Source: Pyruvatibacter sp.
GTDB taxonomy: Bacteria; Pseudomonadota; Alphaproteobacteria; CGMCC-115125
Direction: 5' to 3'
DNA length: 64,000 nt
Assembly: GCF_040219635.1 (NCBI RefSeq)
Contig: NZ_JAVJSC010000009.1
Location: 496,001 to 560,000, forward strand
Under the pieces are notes generated by a model that was not told the origin of the DNA, ran no database searches, and was given only the letters and a program-made list of their open reading frames with translations. Shown piece by piece: positions 52,261 to 60,974 of the stretch. Positions within the stretch are counted from its first letter, which is position 1, and each line of letters starts with the position of its first letter. A program made the translations under genes and the position numbers.

Positions 52261-53487
52261 ATGAGTAAAAAATCGTTCAAGACCCTGGACGACCTTTTTG
52301 CGGGCGCTGATGTGTCGGGCAAACGCGTACTGATGCGCGCTGACCTGAACGTTCCGCTGAACGATGGCGTGGTAGGCGATGCAACCCGCATTGAGCGCAT
52401 CGTCCCCACCATCCGCGAGCTGACCGGCAAGGGGGCCATTGTTGTCCTGCTGTCGCACTTTGGTCGCCCCAAAGGCGAGCGCAATCCCGCGTTTTCACTC
52501 AAGCCCGTTGCCAAAGCCGTGGCTGATGAAACCGGCCTTGATGTTGCGTTTGCCGACGACTGCATCGGTGACGCTGCATCATCCGTGATTGCCTCGGCAA
52601 AACCCGGCAGCATCGTGCTGCTGGAAAACACCCGCTTCCACAAGGGCGAAACCAAAAACGATGCCGCCTTCGCGGATGCGCTGGCAGCTTTGGGCGACAT
52701 CTACGTCAACGATGCTTTCTCATCCGCACATCGTGCCCATGCCTCGACGGAAGCTCTTGCCCACCGCCTGCCCGCCTATGCAGGCCGCGCCATGGAAGCC
52801 GAACTCACAGCCCTTGAAGGGGCGCTTGCAAAGCCCGAAAAGCCGGTGGTGGCCATCGTCGGCGGTGCCAAGATTTCCACCAAGCTGGACCTGCTGGGTA
52901 ATCTTGTTGAGCGCGTGGATTATCTCGTCATCGGCGGCGGCATGGCCAACACGTTTTTGGCGGCACAAGGCATCGACGTCAAAGCCTCCCTGTGCGAGCA
53001 CGACCTTGGCGACACCGCGCGCGACATTCTGGCCAAAGCCAAAGCCGCAGGCTGCGAAGTGCTTCTGCCGCGCGACGTTGTGGTGGCGCGGGAGTTCAAG
53101 GCCATGGCCCCATGCAAAACCGTGCCTGCCAATGCGGTGCCCGACGGCCACATGATTCTCGACGTCGGCTCCGACACCATCGCTGATCTGGCCGCGCGCT
53201 TTGAAGCCGCCAAAACGGTTGTCTGGAATGGCCCGCTGGGCGCGTTTGAAATTGCGCCGTTCGATAACGGCACCAACGCCGCCGCCCGCCACGTGGCGAT
53301 GCTGACGAAAATGGGCCAGCTCAATTCCGTCGCAGGCGGGGGCGATACGGTTGCCGCTCTCAACAACGCAGGCGCTGCCGACGATTTTTCCTATGTGTCC
53401 ACCGCAGGCGGTGCTTTCCTTGAATGGCTTGAAGGAAAAACCCTGCCCGGCGTTGCGGCACTCGGCACAACGGCAAAAGCCGCCTGA
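52261..53487 (+). CDS. pgk: Phosphoglycerate kinase
   Basis: 408 aa. RVLMRADLNVPLNDG, LLSHFGRPKGERNPAFSL, ENTRFHKGE, FSSAHRAHAST, and the nucleotide loop VVWNGPLGAFE with SVAGGGDTVAAL are the family signatures. CAGGAGCGCCTG precedes the ATG. It is the third gene of the tkt–gap–pgk–fba group. Confidence 0.97.
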   Translation: MSKKSFKTLDDLFAGADVSGKRVLMRADLNVPLNDGVVGDATRIERIVPTIRELTGKGAIVVLLSHFGRPKGERNPAFSLKPVAKAVADETGLDVAFADDCIGDAASSVIASAKPGSIVLLENTRFHKGETKNDAAFADALAALGDIYVNDAFSSAHRAHASTEALAHRLPAYAGRAMEAELTALEGALAKPEKPVVAIVGGAKISTKLDLLGNLVERVDYLVIGGGMANTFLAAQGIDVKASLCEHDLGDTARDILAKAKAAGCEVLLPRDVVVAREFKAMAPCKTVPANAVPDGHMILDVGSDTIADLAARFEAAKTVVWNGPLGAFEIAPFDNGTNAAARHVAMLTKMGQLNSVAGGGDTVAALNNAGAADDFSYVSTAGGAFLEWLEGKTLPGVAALGTTAKAA

Positions 53488-53525
53488 ACCATACTCGACC
53501 GATTTTTTCGTATTGGGGATATCAA

Positions 53526-54560
53526 ATGACCGAAACACTTCACGACATTGCCCAGCGCATGGTCGCACGCGGCAAAGGCATTCTGGCCGCCGACGAAAGC
53601 TCCGGCACCATCAAGAAGCGCTTTGACGCGATCAATACGGAATCAACCCAAACCACGCGCCGCGATTACCGCGAAATGCTGTTTCGCACCGACGAAGCCA
53701 TGCGCGAGTACATTTCCGGTGTCATTCTGTTTGACGAAACCATTCGCCAGACCGCCCAGGACGGCACCCCGCTGGTGGACATCATCAAGGCCGCGGGCTC
53801 GATCCCCGGCATCAAGGTGGACGCAGGCGCAAAGCCGCTGGCCCTCAATTCAAGTGAAAAAGTGACGGAAGGTCTCGACGGCCTGCGTGAGCGCTTTGCC
53901 GAATATCACGACCTGGGTGCCCGTTTTTCCAAGTGGCGCGCTGTCATTGAAATTGGCGAGGGCGGCAACCGTTCCATGCCGTCGCACAACTGCATTCACG
54001 CCAACGCCCATGCGCTGGCCCGCTATGCAGCGCTGGCGCAGGAGCAGGGCATTGTGCCCATTGTTGAACCCGAAGTGCTGATGGACGGCGATCACGACAT
54101 CGACACCTGCTACAACGTCACCAAATGGGCGCTCAAGGAGCTGTTTCAGCAGCTTTACTTTGCAGGCGTTGACCTCGAAGGCACCGTGCTGAAGCCCAAT
54201 ATGGCGATTGCCGGCAAGAAATGCACAAAGCAGGCCAGCGTCGCAGAGGTCGCGGAAAAGACCGTGAAGCTGCTCAAGGAGTGCGTGCCATCGGCGGTGC
54301 CCGGCATCGTGTTCCTGTCCGGCGGCCAGTCCGACACAGACGCCACCGCGCACCTCAATGCCATGAACGCAGCCTACGACCTGCCCTGGAATCTGTCGTT
54401 CTCCTATGGCCGTGCATTGCAGGCTGCGCCGCAAAAGGCATGGGGCGGCGACAACAACAACTGGTCTGCCGGTCAGGCGGCGTTCCTGCACCGCGCCCGC
54501 ATGAACTCGCTGGCGGCCACCGGCAACTGGACCGATCAGGTGGAGCAAGAGGCTGCCTAA
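53526..54560 (+). CDS. fba: Fructose-bisphosphate aldolase, class I
   Basis: 344 aa, Schiff-base type. KGILAADESSGTIKKRFDAI, RREMLF-like YREMLFRTDEAMREYISGVILFDETIRQ, IVEPEVLMDGDHDIDTC, and the Schiff-base lysine region EGTVLKPNMAIAGKKC match class I aldolases and not the zinc class II enzyme common in many bacteria. The C-terminal GNWTDQVEQEAA lacks the final tyrosine of the animal enzymes. thiE follows 13 nt later. Confidence 0.95.
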   Translation: MTETLHDIAQRMVARGKGILAADESSGTIKKRFDAINTESTQTTRRDYREMLFRTDEAMREYISGVILFDETIRQTAQDGTPLVDIIKAAGSIPGIKVDAGAKPLALNSSEKVTEGLDGLRERFAEYHDLGARFSKWRAVIEIGEGGNRSMPSHNCIHANAHALARYAALAQEQGIVPIVEPEVLMDGDHDIDTCYNVTKWALKELFQQLYFAGVDLEGTVLKPNMAIAGKKCTKQASVAEVAEKTVKLLKECVPSAVPGIVFLSGGQSDTDATAHLNAMNAAYDLPWNLSFSYGRALQAAPQKAWGGDNNNWSAGQAAFLHRARMNSLAATGNWTDQVEQEAA

Positions 54561-54573
54561 AGCACCGCACCGC

Positions 54574-55236
54574 ATGCCCTGCCGGGTCTATCTCATCACG
54601 CCGCCGCGTCTCGACGACGTGGCGGCGTTTTCGCGCGTGTTCGAGCAAGCCCTCAAAGGCGGCGATGTGGCGTGCGTGCAGCTTCGCCTCAAGGATGTGG
54701 ACGATCAGACCATCATCGAGGCCGCCAACGCCCTCATCCCCATCGCCCACCACTACAACGTGGCGGTATTGATCAATGACCGACCCGATATTGCCCTCAA
54801 GGTCGGGGCCGACGGCGTGCATATAGGCCAGCAGGATATGTCGTATGACGACGCCCGCACGCTGCTGGGGCCGGACGCGATCATCGGCGTCACCTGCCAT
54901 GACAGCCGCCACCTTGCCATGCAGGCCGGTGAACAGGGCGCGGACTATGTGGCGTTTGGCGCGTTTTTTGACACCACGACAAAACAAGCCAGCACCCGCG
55001 CCCGGCCTGAAATCCTGTCATGGTGGCAGCGGTTGTTTGAAGTGCCCTGCGTTGCCATTGGCGGCATCACGCCGCAAAACGCGGCCCCGCTGGTGGCGGC
55101 GGGCGCGGATTTTCTTGCGGTCTCGTCCGGCGTATGGTCGCATCCCGACAAGGCCGGGGGGCCGGGAGGCGCTGTTGCAGCACTCAACGACGTGATTGCT
55201 GCAACGCCGCTCAACCTATTGGAAACCGATGCCTAG
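54574..55236 (+). CDS. thiE: Thiamine-phosphate synthase ThiE
   Basis: 220 aa TIM-barrel enzyme joining HMP-PP and the thiazole phosphate. YLITPPRLDD, ACVQLRLKDVDDQTI, VLINDRPDIALKVGADGVHIGQQDM, IIGVTCHD, DYVAFGAFFDTTTK and VAIGGITPQNAAPLVAAGADFLAVSSGVW are recognisable ThiE segments. It is coupled to the fba operon, not to thiC, and no riboswitch is nearby. Its stop overlaps the start of the Sel1 protein gene (ATGCCTAG). Confidence 0.88.
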   Translation: MPCRVYLITPPRLDDVAAFSRVFEQALKGGDVACVQLRLKDVDDQTIIEAANALIPIAHHYNVAVLINDRPDIALKVGADGVHIGQQDMSYDDARTLLGPDAIIGVTCHDSRHLAMQAGEQGADYVAFGAFFDTTTKQASTRARPEILSWWQRLFEVPCVAIGGITPQNAAPLVAAGADFLAVSSGVWSHPDKAGGPGGAVAALNDVIAATPLNLLETDA

Positions 55237-56338
55237 TTTTCGTACCCGTCCACGTCTTGCCAGCCTTACACTTGCTGCAAGCCTCGCATTCGCCGCCGTG
55301 CCTGCATCATTTGCGCAGGGCACAGACCCGTCTGTCAAAACCGTATCACCCGAAGTGGCGCAGGCGGTGGAGGCGATCAAACAAAACAACGTGTCCCGCG
55401 CCGCAGCCTTTTTGCGTCCTGCCGCCGAAGCAGGCGACCCCGCCGCGCAGGCCCTTCTTGGTCAGATATACCTTGAAGGCGGTGACGGCATTGGCGTGGA
55501 TCTGCCACAGGCCGGGCGCTGGTTGCGCGCAGCAGCCTCCAATGGTGACCCGTCAGGCGCCTACGCGCTGGCCGCCGTCACCGCAGACGGCACCCTCACC
55601 CCGCCGGGCATGGACCCGACAGATAGCGATGCCCGCACAGCAGAAGCCACCCGGCTTTATCTGGTAGCCGCCACGGCAGGCTCCGTCCCGGCACAAATCG
55701 AAACCGGCCTGCGCTACACACAAGGCATCGGCACGGTGCCCAACCGCGTTGAAGCCGCACGCTGGTTCCGCGAAGCTGCACAGGCAGGCAACCCCATCGC
55801 CCAGTTCAATCTGGGTGCGCTCCACGCAGCTGGCTTGCTGTCAGGCGGCACGCCGGACTACGCCGCCGCCAGACCCTGGTTCGAGCAGGCAGCAGCGCAG
55901 GGCCACCCCGACGCGCAATACAATCTGGGCCTTGCCGCAGCACAGGGCCTGGACCAGCCGGTGGACAACGAAAGTGCCGCGCGCTGGTTTGCGGCCGCCG
56001 CGCAAGCAGGCATTGCCGACGCACAGGCCGGTCTGGCCTACCTTACCTATCAGGGCCTTGGCGTGCCGCAGGATGCAGCCAAGGCTGCAGATCTCTACGC
56101 AAGAGCCGCCGAGCAGGGCCATCTGATCGCGCAAAACCGCCTCGCCCGCCTCTATGTGATGGGCCGTGGCGTGGACGCAGACCTGGCGGAAGCCTGGAAA
56201 TGGCATTCGCTGGCTACCCGCGCAGGCTTTGAAGACGCCGAACTTGATGCCCGCTTCGACAAGTTCCTTGAGGCCGACCAACGCAGCCTCGGCGACGCCC
56301 GCGCAGCCACATGGCTTGAGCAACGCGCCAGCCAATAA
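55229..56338 (+). CDS. Secreted Sel1-repeat (TPR-like) protein
   Basis: 369 aa. Signal peptide ends SFAQ. The mature protein consists of about seven Sel1-like repeats, recognisable as …A..LG..Y..G.G……A..W…A…G…A, for example AQALLGQIYLEGGDGIGVDLPQAGRWLRAAASNG and AQYNLGLAAAQGLDQPVDNESAARWFAAAAQAG. Such proteins scaffold protein contacts; no specific role is known. The start at 55229 overlaps the thiE stop; a longer frame to 55196 lies inside thiE. Confidence 0.85.
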   Translation: MPSFRTRPRLASLTLAASLAFAAVPASFAQGTDPSVKTVSPEVAQAVEAIKQNNVSRAAAFLRPAAEAGDPAAQALLGQIYLEGGDGIGVDLPQAGRWLRAAASNGDPSGAYALAAVTADGTLTPPGMDPTDSDARTAEATRLYLVAATAGSVPAQIETGLRYTQGIGTVPNRVEAARWFREAAQAGNPIAQFNLGALHAAGLLSGGTPDYAAARPWFEQAAAQGHPDAQYNLGLAAAQGLDQPVDNESAARWFAAAAQAGIADAQAGLAYLTYQGLGVPQDAAKAADLYARAAEQGHLIAQNRLARLYVMGRGVDADLAEAWKWHSLATRAGFEDAELDARFDKFLEADQRSLGDARAATWLEQRASQ

Positions 56339-56441
56339 TTATCCATAGCCCGGTTGCCCTTGCGTCTGGCCCTTGCGTATAGGGCACGGCTGGTGCATGT
56401 CAGGCTCCGCACACACACAAACCCTGCGAAAGCGCACACCT

Positions 56442-57005
56442 ATGAAGATCAACGGAAACGAAATCCGCCCCGGCAATGTCATTGAGCACAAGGGCGGCCT
56501 GTGGGCTGCGGTAAAAGTGCAAAGCGTGAAGCCGGGCAAGGGTGGGGCCTATGCGCAGGTGGAACTCAAAAACCTGATCGACAACACCAAGCTCAACGAG
56601 CGCTTTCGTTCGTCAGAGTCCGTCGAGAAAGTGCGCGTGGACACCAAGGATTTTCAGTTTCTGTTTGAATCGGGCGACATGCTGACCTTCATGGACACCG
56701 AAACCTACGAGCAGATTGAGCTGGCCCGTGAGTTCGTCGGCGACCGCGCCGCGTTCCTTCAGGAGGGCATGGCCGTGACGCTGGAGCTGTGGGAAGAAAA
56801 GCCCATCGGCATCAACCTGCCCGAACAGGTGATACTCGAAATCACCGACACCGAGCCTACCATCAAGGGCCAGACGGCAGCCTCATCCTACAAGCCCGCC
56901 GTGCTTGAAAACGGCGTCCGCACCATGGTGCCACCCTTCGTGACGGTTGGTGAGCGCATTGTGGTGGACACCACCGAGATCACCTACATCAAGCGCGCTG
57001 ACTAG
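56442..57005 (+). CDS. efp: Translation elongation factor P
   Basis: 187 aa. MKINGNEIRPGNVIEHKGGLW starts the KOW-like domain I; Lys33 in KPGKGGAY is the residue that may be modified by EpmA; two OB domains follow, with LWEEKPIGINLPEQVILEITDTEPTIKGQTAASSYKPAVLENG as signature. EF-P relieves ribosomes stalled at proline runs, which are frequent here (TolA, the OmpA-like protein). A frame extending to 56373 is not needed. Confidence 0.97.
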   Translation: MKINGNEIRPGNVIEHKGGLWAAVKVQSVKPGKGGAYAQVELKNLIDNTKLNERFRSSESVEKVRVDTKDFQFLFESGDMLTFMDTETYEQIELAREFVGDRAAFLQEGMAVTLELWEEKPIGINLPEQVILEITDTEPTIKGQTAASSYKPAVLENGVRTMVPPFVTVGERIVVDTTEITYIKRAD

Positions 57006-57019
57006 GCTGGTCCGACACA

Positions 57020-57823
57020 ATGGCTCTCAAGTCCCCGGTTATCAATGTGATGGTTGGCGCTGCCCGCAAGGCGGCCCGAAAACTTGCCCGCGACTTCGGC
57101 GAGGTTGAAAACCTTCAGGTATCGCGCAAGGGCCCCGGTGACTTTGTAACCGCCGCCGACCTGCGAGCAGAAAAAATCATCCACGAGGAACTGGCTGCCG
57201 CCCGCCCTGGCTACGGTTTTGTCATGGAAGAATCCGGCACCGTCGAAGGCCCCGACAAAAGCCACCGCTGGATCATTGACCCCCTCGACGGCACCACCAA
57301 CTTCCTGCACGGGATGCCGCATTTCGCCATTTCCATCGCCCTTGAGCGCGACGGACAACTGGTCAACGGCGTTATTTATAATCCGGTGACGGATGATCTG
57401 TTTGTCGCCGAAAAGGGCCAGGGTGCCTATCTCAACGACCGTCGTTTGCGCGTTGCGGCGCGCTCAAAGCTGAGCGATGCCGTGTTTGCGACCGGCATTC
57501 CGTTTCTGGGCATCGGACCGCATGAAACCTTTGCAAAAGAACTCAGCCACATCATGCCGCAAGTCGCTGGCATCCGCCGTTTTGGCGCCGCCTCGCTGGA
57601 TCTCGCCTGGGTCGCCGCAGGGCGTTTCGATGGCTATTGGGAACACGGGCTTCAGCCCTGGGATGTAGCAGCAGGCATTGTAATGGTGCGCGAAGCAGGT
57701 GGCTTTGTGACCGACATGTCCGGCGGCGACCGCCTGCTCGAAGGCAAAGGCGTCATTGCTGCCAACGCGGATTTGCTGCCACAATTGCAGGACATGCTGA
57801 AAAAAGCTGCCCGCGCTGACTAG
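57020..57823 (+). CDS. suhB: Inositol-1-monophosphatase SuhB
   Basis: 267 aa. Metal motif EESGTVEG, WIIDPLDGTTNFLHGMPHF, and the C-terminal EHGLQPWDVAAGIVMVREAGGFVTDM are the inositol monophosphatase signatures. SuhB also has a role in rRNA transcription in E. coli. It follows efp after 14 nt, as in many alphaproteobacteria. Related to, but clearly different from, the CysQ fragment at the left edge of the window. Confidence 0.95.
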   Translation: MALKSPVINVMVGAARKAARKLARDFGEVENLQVSRKGPGDFVTAADLRAEKIIHEELAAARPGYGFVMEESGTVEGPDKSHRWIIDPLDGTTNFLHGMPHFAISIALERDGQLVNGVIYNPVTDDLFVAEKGQGAYLNDRRLRVAARSKLSDAVFATGIPFLGIGPHETFAKELSHIMPQVAGIRRFGAASLDLAWVAAGRFDGYWEHGLQPWDVAAGIVMVREAGGFVTDMSGGDRLLEGKGVIAANADLLPQLQDMLKKAARAD

Positions 57824-57917
57824 CGCCAAGGCTTTACGTACAGCGCACAAGCGGCTAACCCCTTTTGTAGTCTTTTTTCCTGGTTAACTTTTCCCAAGCG
57901 CGGACGTTGCACCCGGC

Positions 57918-58832
57918 ATGACCAAGCATCGCAAACTGGCATTCGTTGCCCCCTTGGCCGTCGCCGCAGCCCTCATATGCCTGCCGACGGTGGCGAGCGC
58001 CCAGACGCTGGCCAATGATGTGGAAGTCAACCTTGATGCGCTGGGCCTGCGCCCCGGATCAGGGGCAACATCCAGCGAGCCGCGCCTGATCCTCAAATAT
58101 CCCGGTGCCAGCACCGCCACCCGGCAGGTGCCGCAACTGCGCTACCCCAACGTGCCCGCACCGACGCCACGGCCCACCCCACCGGCCACCAGTACGCCGG
58201 TTGCCGCCGCACCGGACCCACAGCCCGCACTGCCTGCCACTGATCCTGCCACTGATCCTGCTCGTGATCCTGCTCCGGTTCCTGCCGTTGTGGTTGAGGC
58301 AGAACCAGCATCCAAGCCCAAGCCCGTTGAAGCTGCAGCGCCACCGCCGCCGCGCGAACCAGCAGAACCGGCGCCCGCGCCCGCGGCAGAACCAGCACAA
58401 CAACCCGCACCAGTCCCCGTGCCGGTTATTGAGGAGGCCGCGGCGGCACCAGAACCTGACCCCGTCGAAACGCAGGTCGCAGCCCTGACCGACCCCGCGG
58501 CGCCGACACTGGCCGAGCCTGAACCTGCCATCCTCAGCGTCGTTTTTGACCCGGAGGCCGCCGCCATTATTGGCCCCGCACGTGGTCAGCTTGATGGCAT
58601 CGCCGAGAGCCTGCGCTACGATCCGCGCCGCATCGAGCTCAAGGCCTATGGCGGTACGCCGGGCGACAAAACCAGCGATGCCCGCCGCCTGTCGCTCAAG
58701 CGCGGCCTTGCGGTGCGCGCCTACCTCATTGACCTTGGCATCGACAGCCGCCGCATCGACGTGCGCGCACTGGGCGGCGTGACCGATACAGGTGCCGCGG
58801 ACCGCGTGGACGTCGCCTATTCCGGCAGCTAG
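57918..58832 (+). CDS. Secreted Pro/Ala-rich protein with OmpA-like C-terminus
   Basis: 304 aa. Signal peptide ends ASAQ. Residues about 60-200 are a Pro/Ala/Glu-rich linker with short TDPATDPARDPAP repeats. The C-terminal 100 residues (VVFDPEAAAIIGPARGQLDGIAESLRYDPRRIELKAYGG… DARRLSLKRGLAVRAYLIDLGID) fit a divergent OmpA/Pal peptidoglycan-binding domain. It precedes the ExbB/MotB-like pair, so the three may form one envelope complex; that is inference. Translation of the proline runs would profit from EF-P encoded just upstream. Confidence 0.75.
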   Translation: MTKHRKLAFVAPLAVAAALICLPTVASAQTLANDVEVNLDALGLRPGSGATSSEPRLILKYPGASTATRQVPQLRYPNVPAPTPRPTPPATSTPVAAAPDPQPALPATDPATDPARDPAPVPAVVVEAEPASKPKPVEAAAPPPPREPAEPAPAPAAEPAQQPAPVPVPVIEEAAAAPEPDPVETQVAALTDPAAPTLAEPEPAILSVVFDPEAAAIIGPARGQLDGIAESLRYDPRRIELKAYGGTPGDKTSDARRLSLKRGLAVRAYLIDLGIDSRRIDVRALGGVTDTGAADRVDVAYSGS

Positions 58833-58968
58833 GGTCAGCTTAACCCTGTCCTCATCTGGTTCTGGCATACTGCACAGGTCCACAGTTTAGCCCTATTGCG
58901 CCGCCAGGATTTTGCCCTTCTGCCCTACCCGCCCCGTCCGCCCCTGCCCGCGCTGAGGAGACGCCCCG

Positions 58969-59949
58969 ATGGCACGAGCCGCAACAACTGACACCCTGAG
59001 CCTCACCCAGCCCAGCCGCCACATCTCGCGAATGCTCACCTTTCTGGTCATCGTGGGTCTGGTGCTGGTGGTGCTGTGGCCACAGCTTGCGCAGGCGTTC
59101 TTTGCCAACGTGGTGCTCAACGGCCTGATTGCAGGCGTGCTGCTGCTGGGTGTGCTTTACACATTTCGGCAGGTGCTGGTGCTTGGCCCTGAAATCCGCT
59201 GGGTCAATGCGTTCCGCCGCGCTGACCCCGGTCTGACGCTGCCGCCACCGCCGCGCCTGCTGGCCCCCATGGCCACGTTGCTGGGCGAGCGCAAGGGCCG
59301 CGTCGCCATATCACCGCCCGCCATGCGCTCAATCCTTGATTCGATCGCCTCACGCCTCGATGAAGCCCGCGATATCTCCCGCTACATGATCGGCCTGCTG
59401 ATATTCCTCGGCCTTCTGGGCACCTTCTGGGGCCTGCTTGAAACCGTGTCCTCCATCGCCGACACCATCCGCACACTGTCGCCCGCAGGCGGCACCGGGG
59501 AGGATGTGTTTGAAGACCTGCGCACCGGACTTGAAGCGCCATTGACGGGCATGGGCACGGCATTTTCATCGTCGCTTCTGGGTCTGGGCGGCTCGCTGAT
59601 TGTCGGGTTTTTGGACCTGCAGGCCAGTCAGGCGCAAAACCGCTTTTACAACGAACTTGAAGAATGGCTCTCCACCGTCACCCGGCTGGACGCCTCCGCC
59701 GACACCGACAATCCGTTGCTGAGCGAACTGGCAAAACGGCTGGATGATCTGCGCCGCGACATGGGCGGCTCGTCGGGCGAACGCTCAGCCACCACCGCAT
59801 CGCTCATGGCGCTCACGGAACGGCTGACAATTCTCTCCGACCAGATACGCGCGGAGAGCCAGTTGCTCAATCAGGTGGCCAGCAATCAGGCTGACCTCAA
59901 GCCGGTCCTTGAGCAGATTGCCAAACTCGCAGCCCGCGACAGGAGCTGA
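58969..59949 (+). CDS. MotA/TolQ/ExbB-type proton channel protein
   Basis: 326 aa. Membrane helices at about 20-38 and 45-62, then two more (MIGLLIFLGLLGTFWGLLETVSSIADTI and PLTGMGTAFSSSLLGLGGSLIVGFLDLQ), with the channel residues usual in MotA/ExbB proteins, and a coiled-coil C-terminus. The next gene, 4 nt later, encodes its MotB-like partner. The pair matches ZorA/ZorB of Zorya defence in domain layout, but neither ZorC, ZorD nor ZorE is here, and this gene order after efp–suhB looks like core genome. Confidence 0.85.
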   Translation: MARAATTDTLSLTQPSRHISRMLTFLVIVGLVLVVLWPQLAQAFFANVVLNGLIAGVLLLGVLYTFRQVLVLGPEIRWVNAFRRADPGLTLPPPPRLLAPMATLLGERKGRVAISPPAMRSILDSIASRLDEARDISRYMIGLLIFLGLLGTFWGLLETVSSIADTIRTLSPAGGTGEDVFEDLRTGLEAPLTGMGTAFSSSLLGLGGSLIVGFLDLQASQAQNRFYNELEEWLSTVTRLDASADTDNPLLSELAKRLDDLRRDMGGSSGERSATTASLMALTERLTILSDQIRAESQLLNQVASNQADLKPVLEQIAKLAARDRS

Positions 59950-59952
59950 CCC

Positions 59953-60969
59953 ATGGCGCTTGCCTCCCGCCGCATACGGCAGGGCCAGGCCGACTACTGG
60001 CCCGGCTTCGTGGATGCCATGGCCACGCTGTTGCTGGTCATCATCTTTCTGCTGTCGATCTTCATGCTGGCGCAGTTTTATCTAAGCCAGGCGATCACCG
60101 GCAAAGACACGGTGCTGGACAACATGCGCGCCCAGATCAGCCAGTTGACGGATCTGCTGGCGCTGGAACAGTCGCGCACCGCAGACCTTGAAAGCACGCT
60201 GGCCGGTCTGAGCGCATCCCTTGCAGACGCCGAAGAAGAACGCACGCGCCTTGCACGACTACTGGCGGACGCGCAATCCGGCGGCGAGGAAAATCAGGCC
60301 CTGCGCACACAACTCACCGAACAGGAACAACTGACGGCCGAGGCACAGGCACAGGTCGAGCTGTTCAACCAGCAACTGGCCGCGCTGCGCCAGCAGCTTG
60401 CCAGCCTTGAAGCAGCCCTTGAAGCTGCCGAGGCAAAGGACAAGGACAGTCAGGCGCAGATTGCAGACCTTGGTCGCCGCCTCAACTCGGCGCTTGCGCA
60501 AAAAGTGCAGGAGCTTGCCCGCGCCCGATCAGAGTTTTTTGGCCGCCTGCGCACAGCACTTGGCGACCGCGACGACATTCAGATTGTCGGTGACCGCTTT
60601 GTGTTCCAATCGGAAGTGTTTTTTGAATCAGGCTCCGCCGACCTCAACCCCGCAGGCCAGACCGAACTCGACAAAATGGCCACTGCTATCCGCGAAATAG
60701 CAGGCGACGTGCCCGACGATATCAACTGGGTGCTGCGCATTGACGGACACTCGGATTCGCAACCCATCTCCACGCCGGAGTTTCCCTCCAACTGGCACCT
60801 GTCCGCCGGCCGCGCCATCTCCGTGGTGCGCTATCTCACAGCGCAGGGCGTGCCGCCCAATCGCCTGCTCGCCGCAGGCTTTGGCGAGTTTCAGCCGCTG
60901 GCCGCAGGCGCAACCGCAGAAGACCTGCGCCGCAACCGCCGCATCGAGTTCAAGCTGACGGAACGCTAG
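59953..60969 (+). CDS. MotB-like OmpA-domain protein, stator partner
   Basis: 338 aa. One N-terminal helix with a possible proton-binding Asp (DYWPGFVDAMATLLLVIIFLLSIFMLAQF, Asp at about 22), a long coiled coil (about 45-190) and a C-terminal OmpA/MotB peptidoglycan-binding domain (VFFESGSADLNPAGQTELDKMATAIREI, RIDGHSDSQPI, NWHLSAGRAISVVRYL, GEFQPLAAGATAEDLRRNRRIEFKL). With the upstream ExbB/MotA-like protein it should form a proton-driven stator-like unit anchored to the wall; what it drives is not known. Confidence 0.85.
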   Translation: MALASRRIRQGQADYWPGFVDAMATLLLVIIFLLSIFMLAQFYLSQAITGKDTVLDNMRAQISQLTDLLALEQSRTADLESTLAGLSASLADAEEERTRLARLLADAQSGGEENQALRTQLTEQEQLTAEAQAQVELFNQQLAALRQQLASLEAALEAAEAKDKDSQAQIADLGRRLNSALAQKVQELARARSEFFGRLRTALGDRDDIQIVGDRFVFQSEVFFESGSADLNPAGQTELDKMATAIREIAGDVPDDINWVLRIDGHSDSQPISTPEFPSNWHLSAGRAISVVRYLTAQGVPPNRLLAAGFGEFQPLAAGATAEDLRRNRRIEFKLTER

Positions 60970-60974
60970 CGCGC

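Noticed and set aside
58969..60969. Zorya phage-defence system
   Set aside because: The two membrane genes have ZorAB-like layout, but no ZorC, ZorD or ZorE gene follows, and the neighbourhood (efp, suhB) is core genome.
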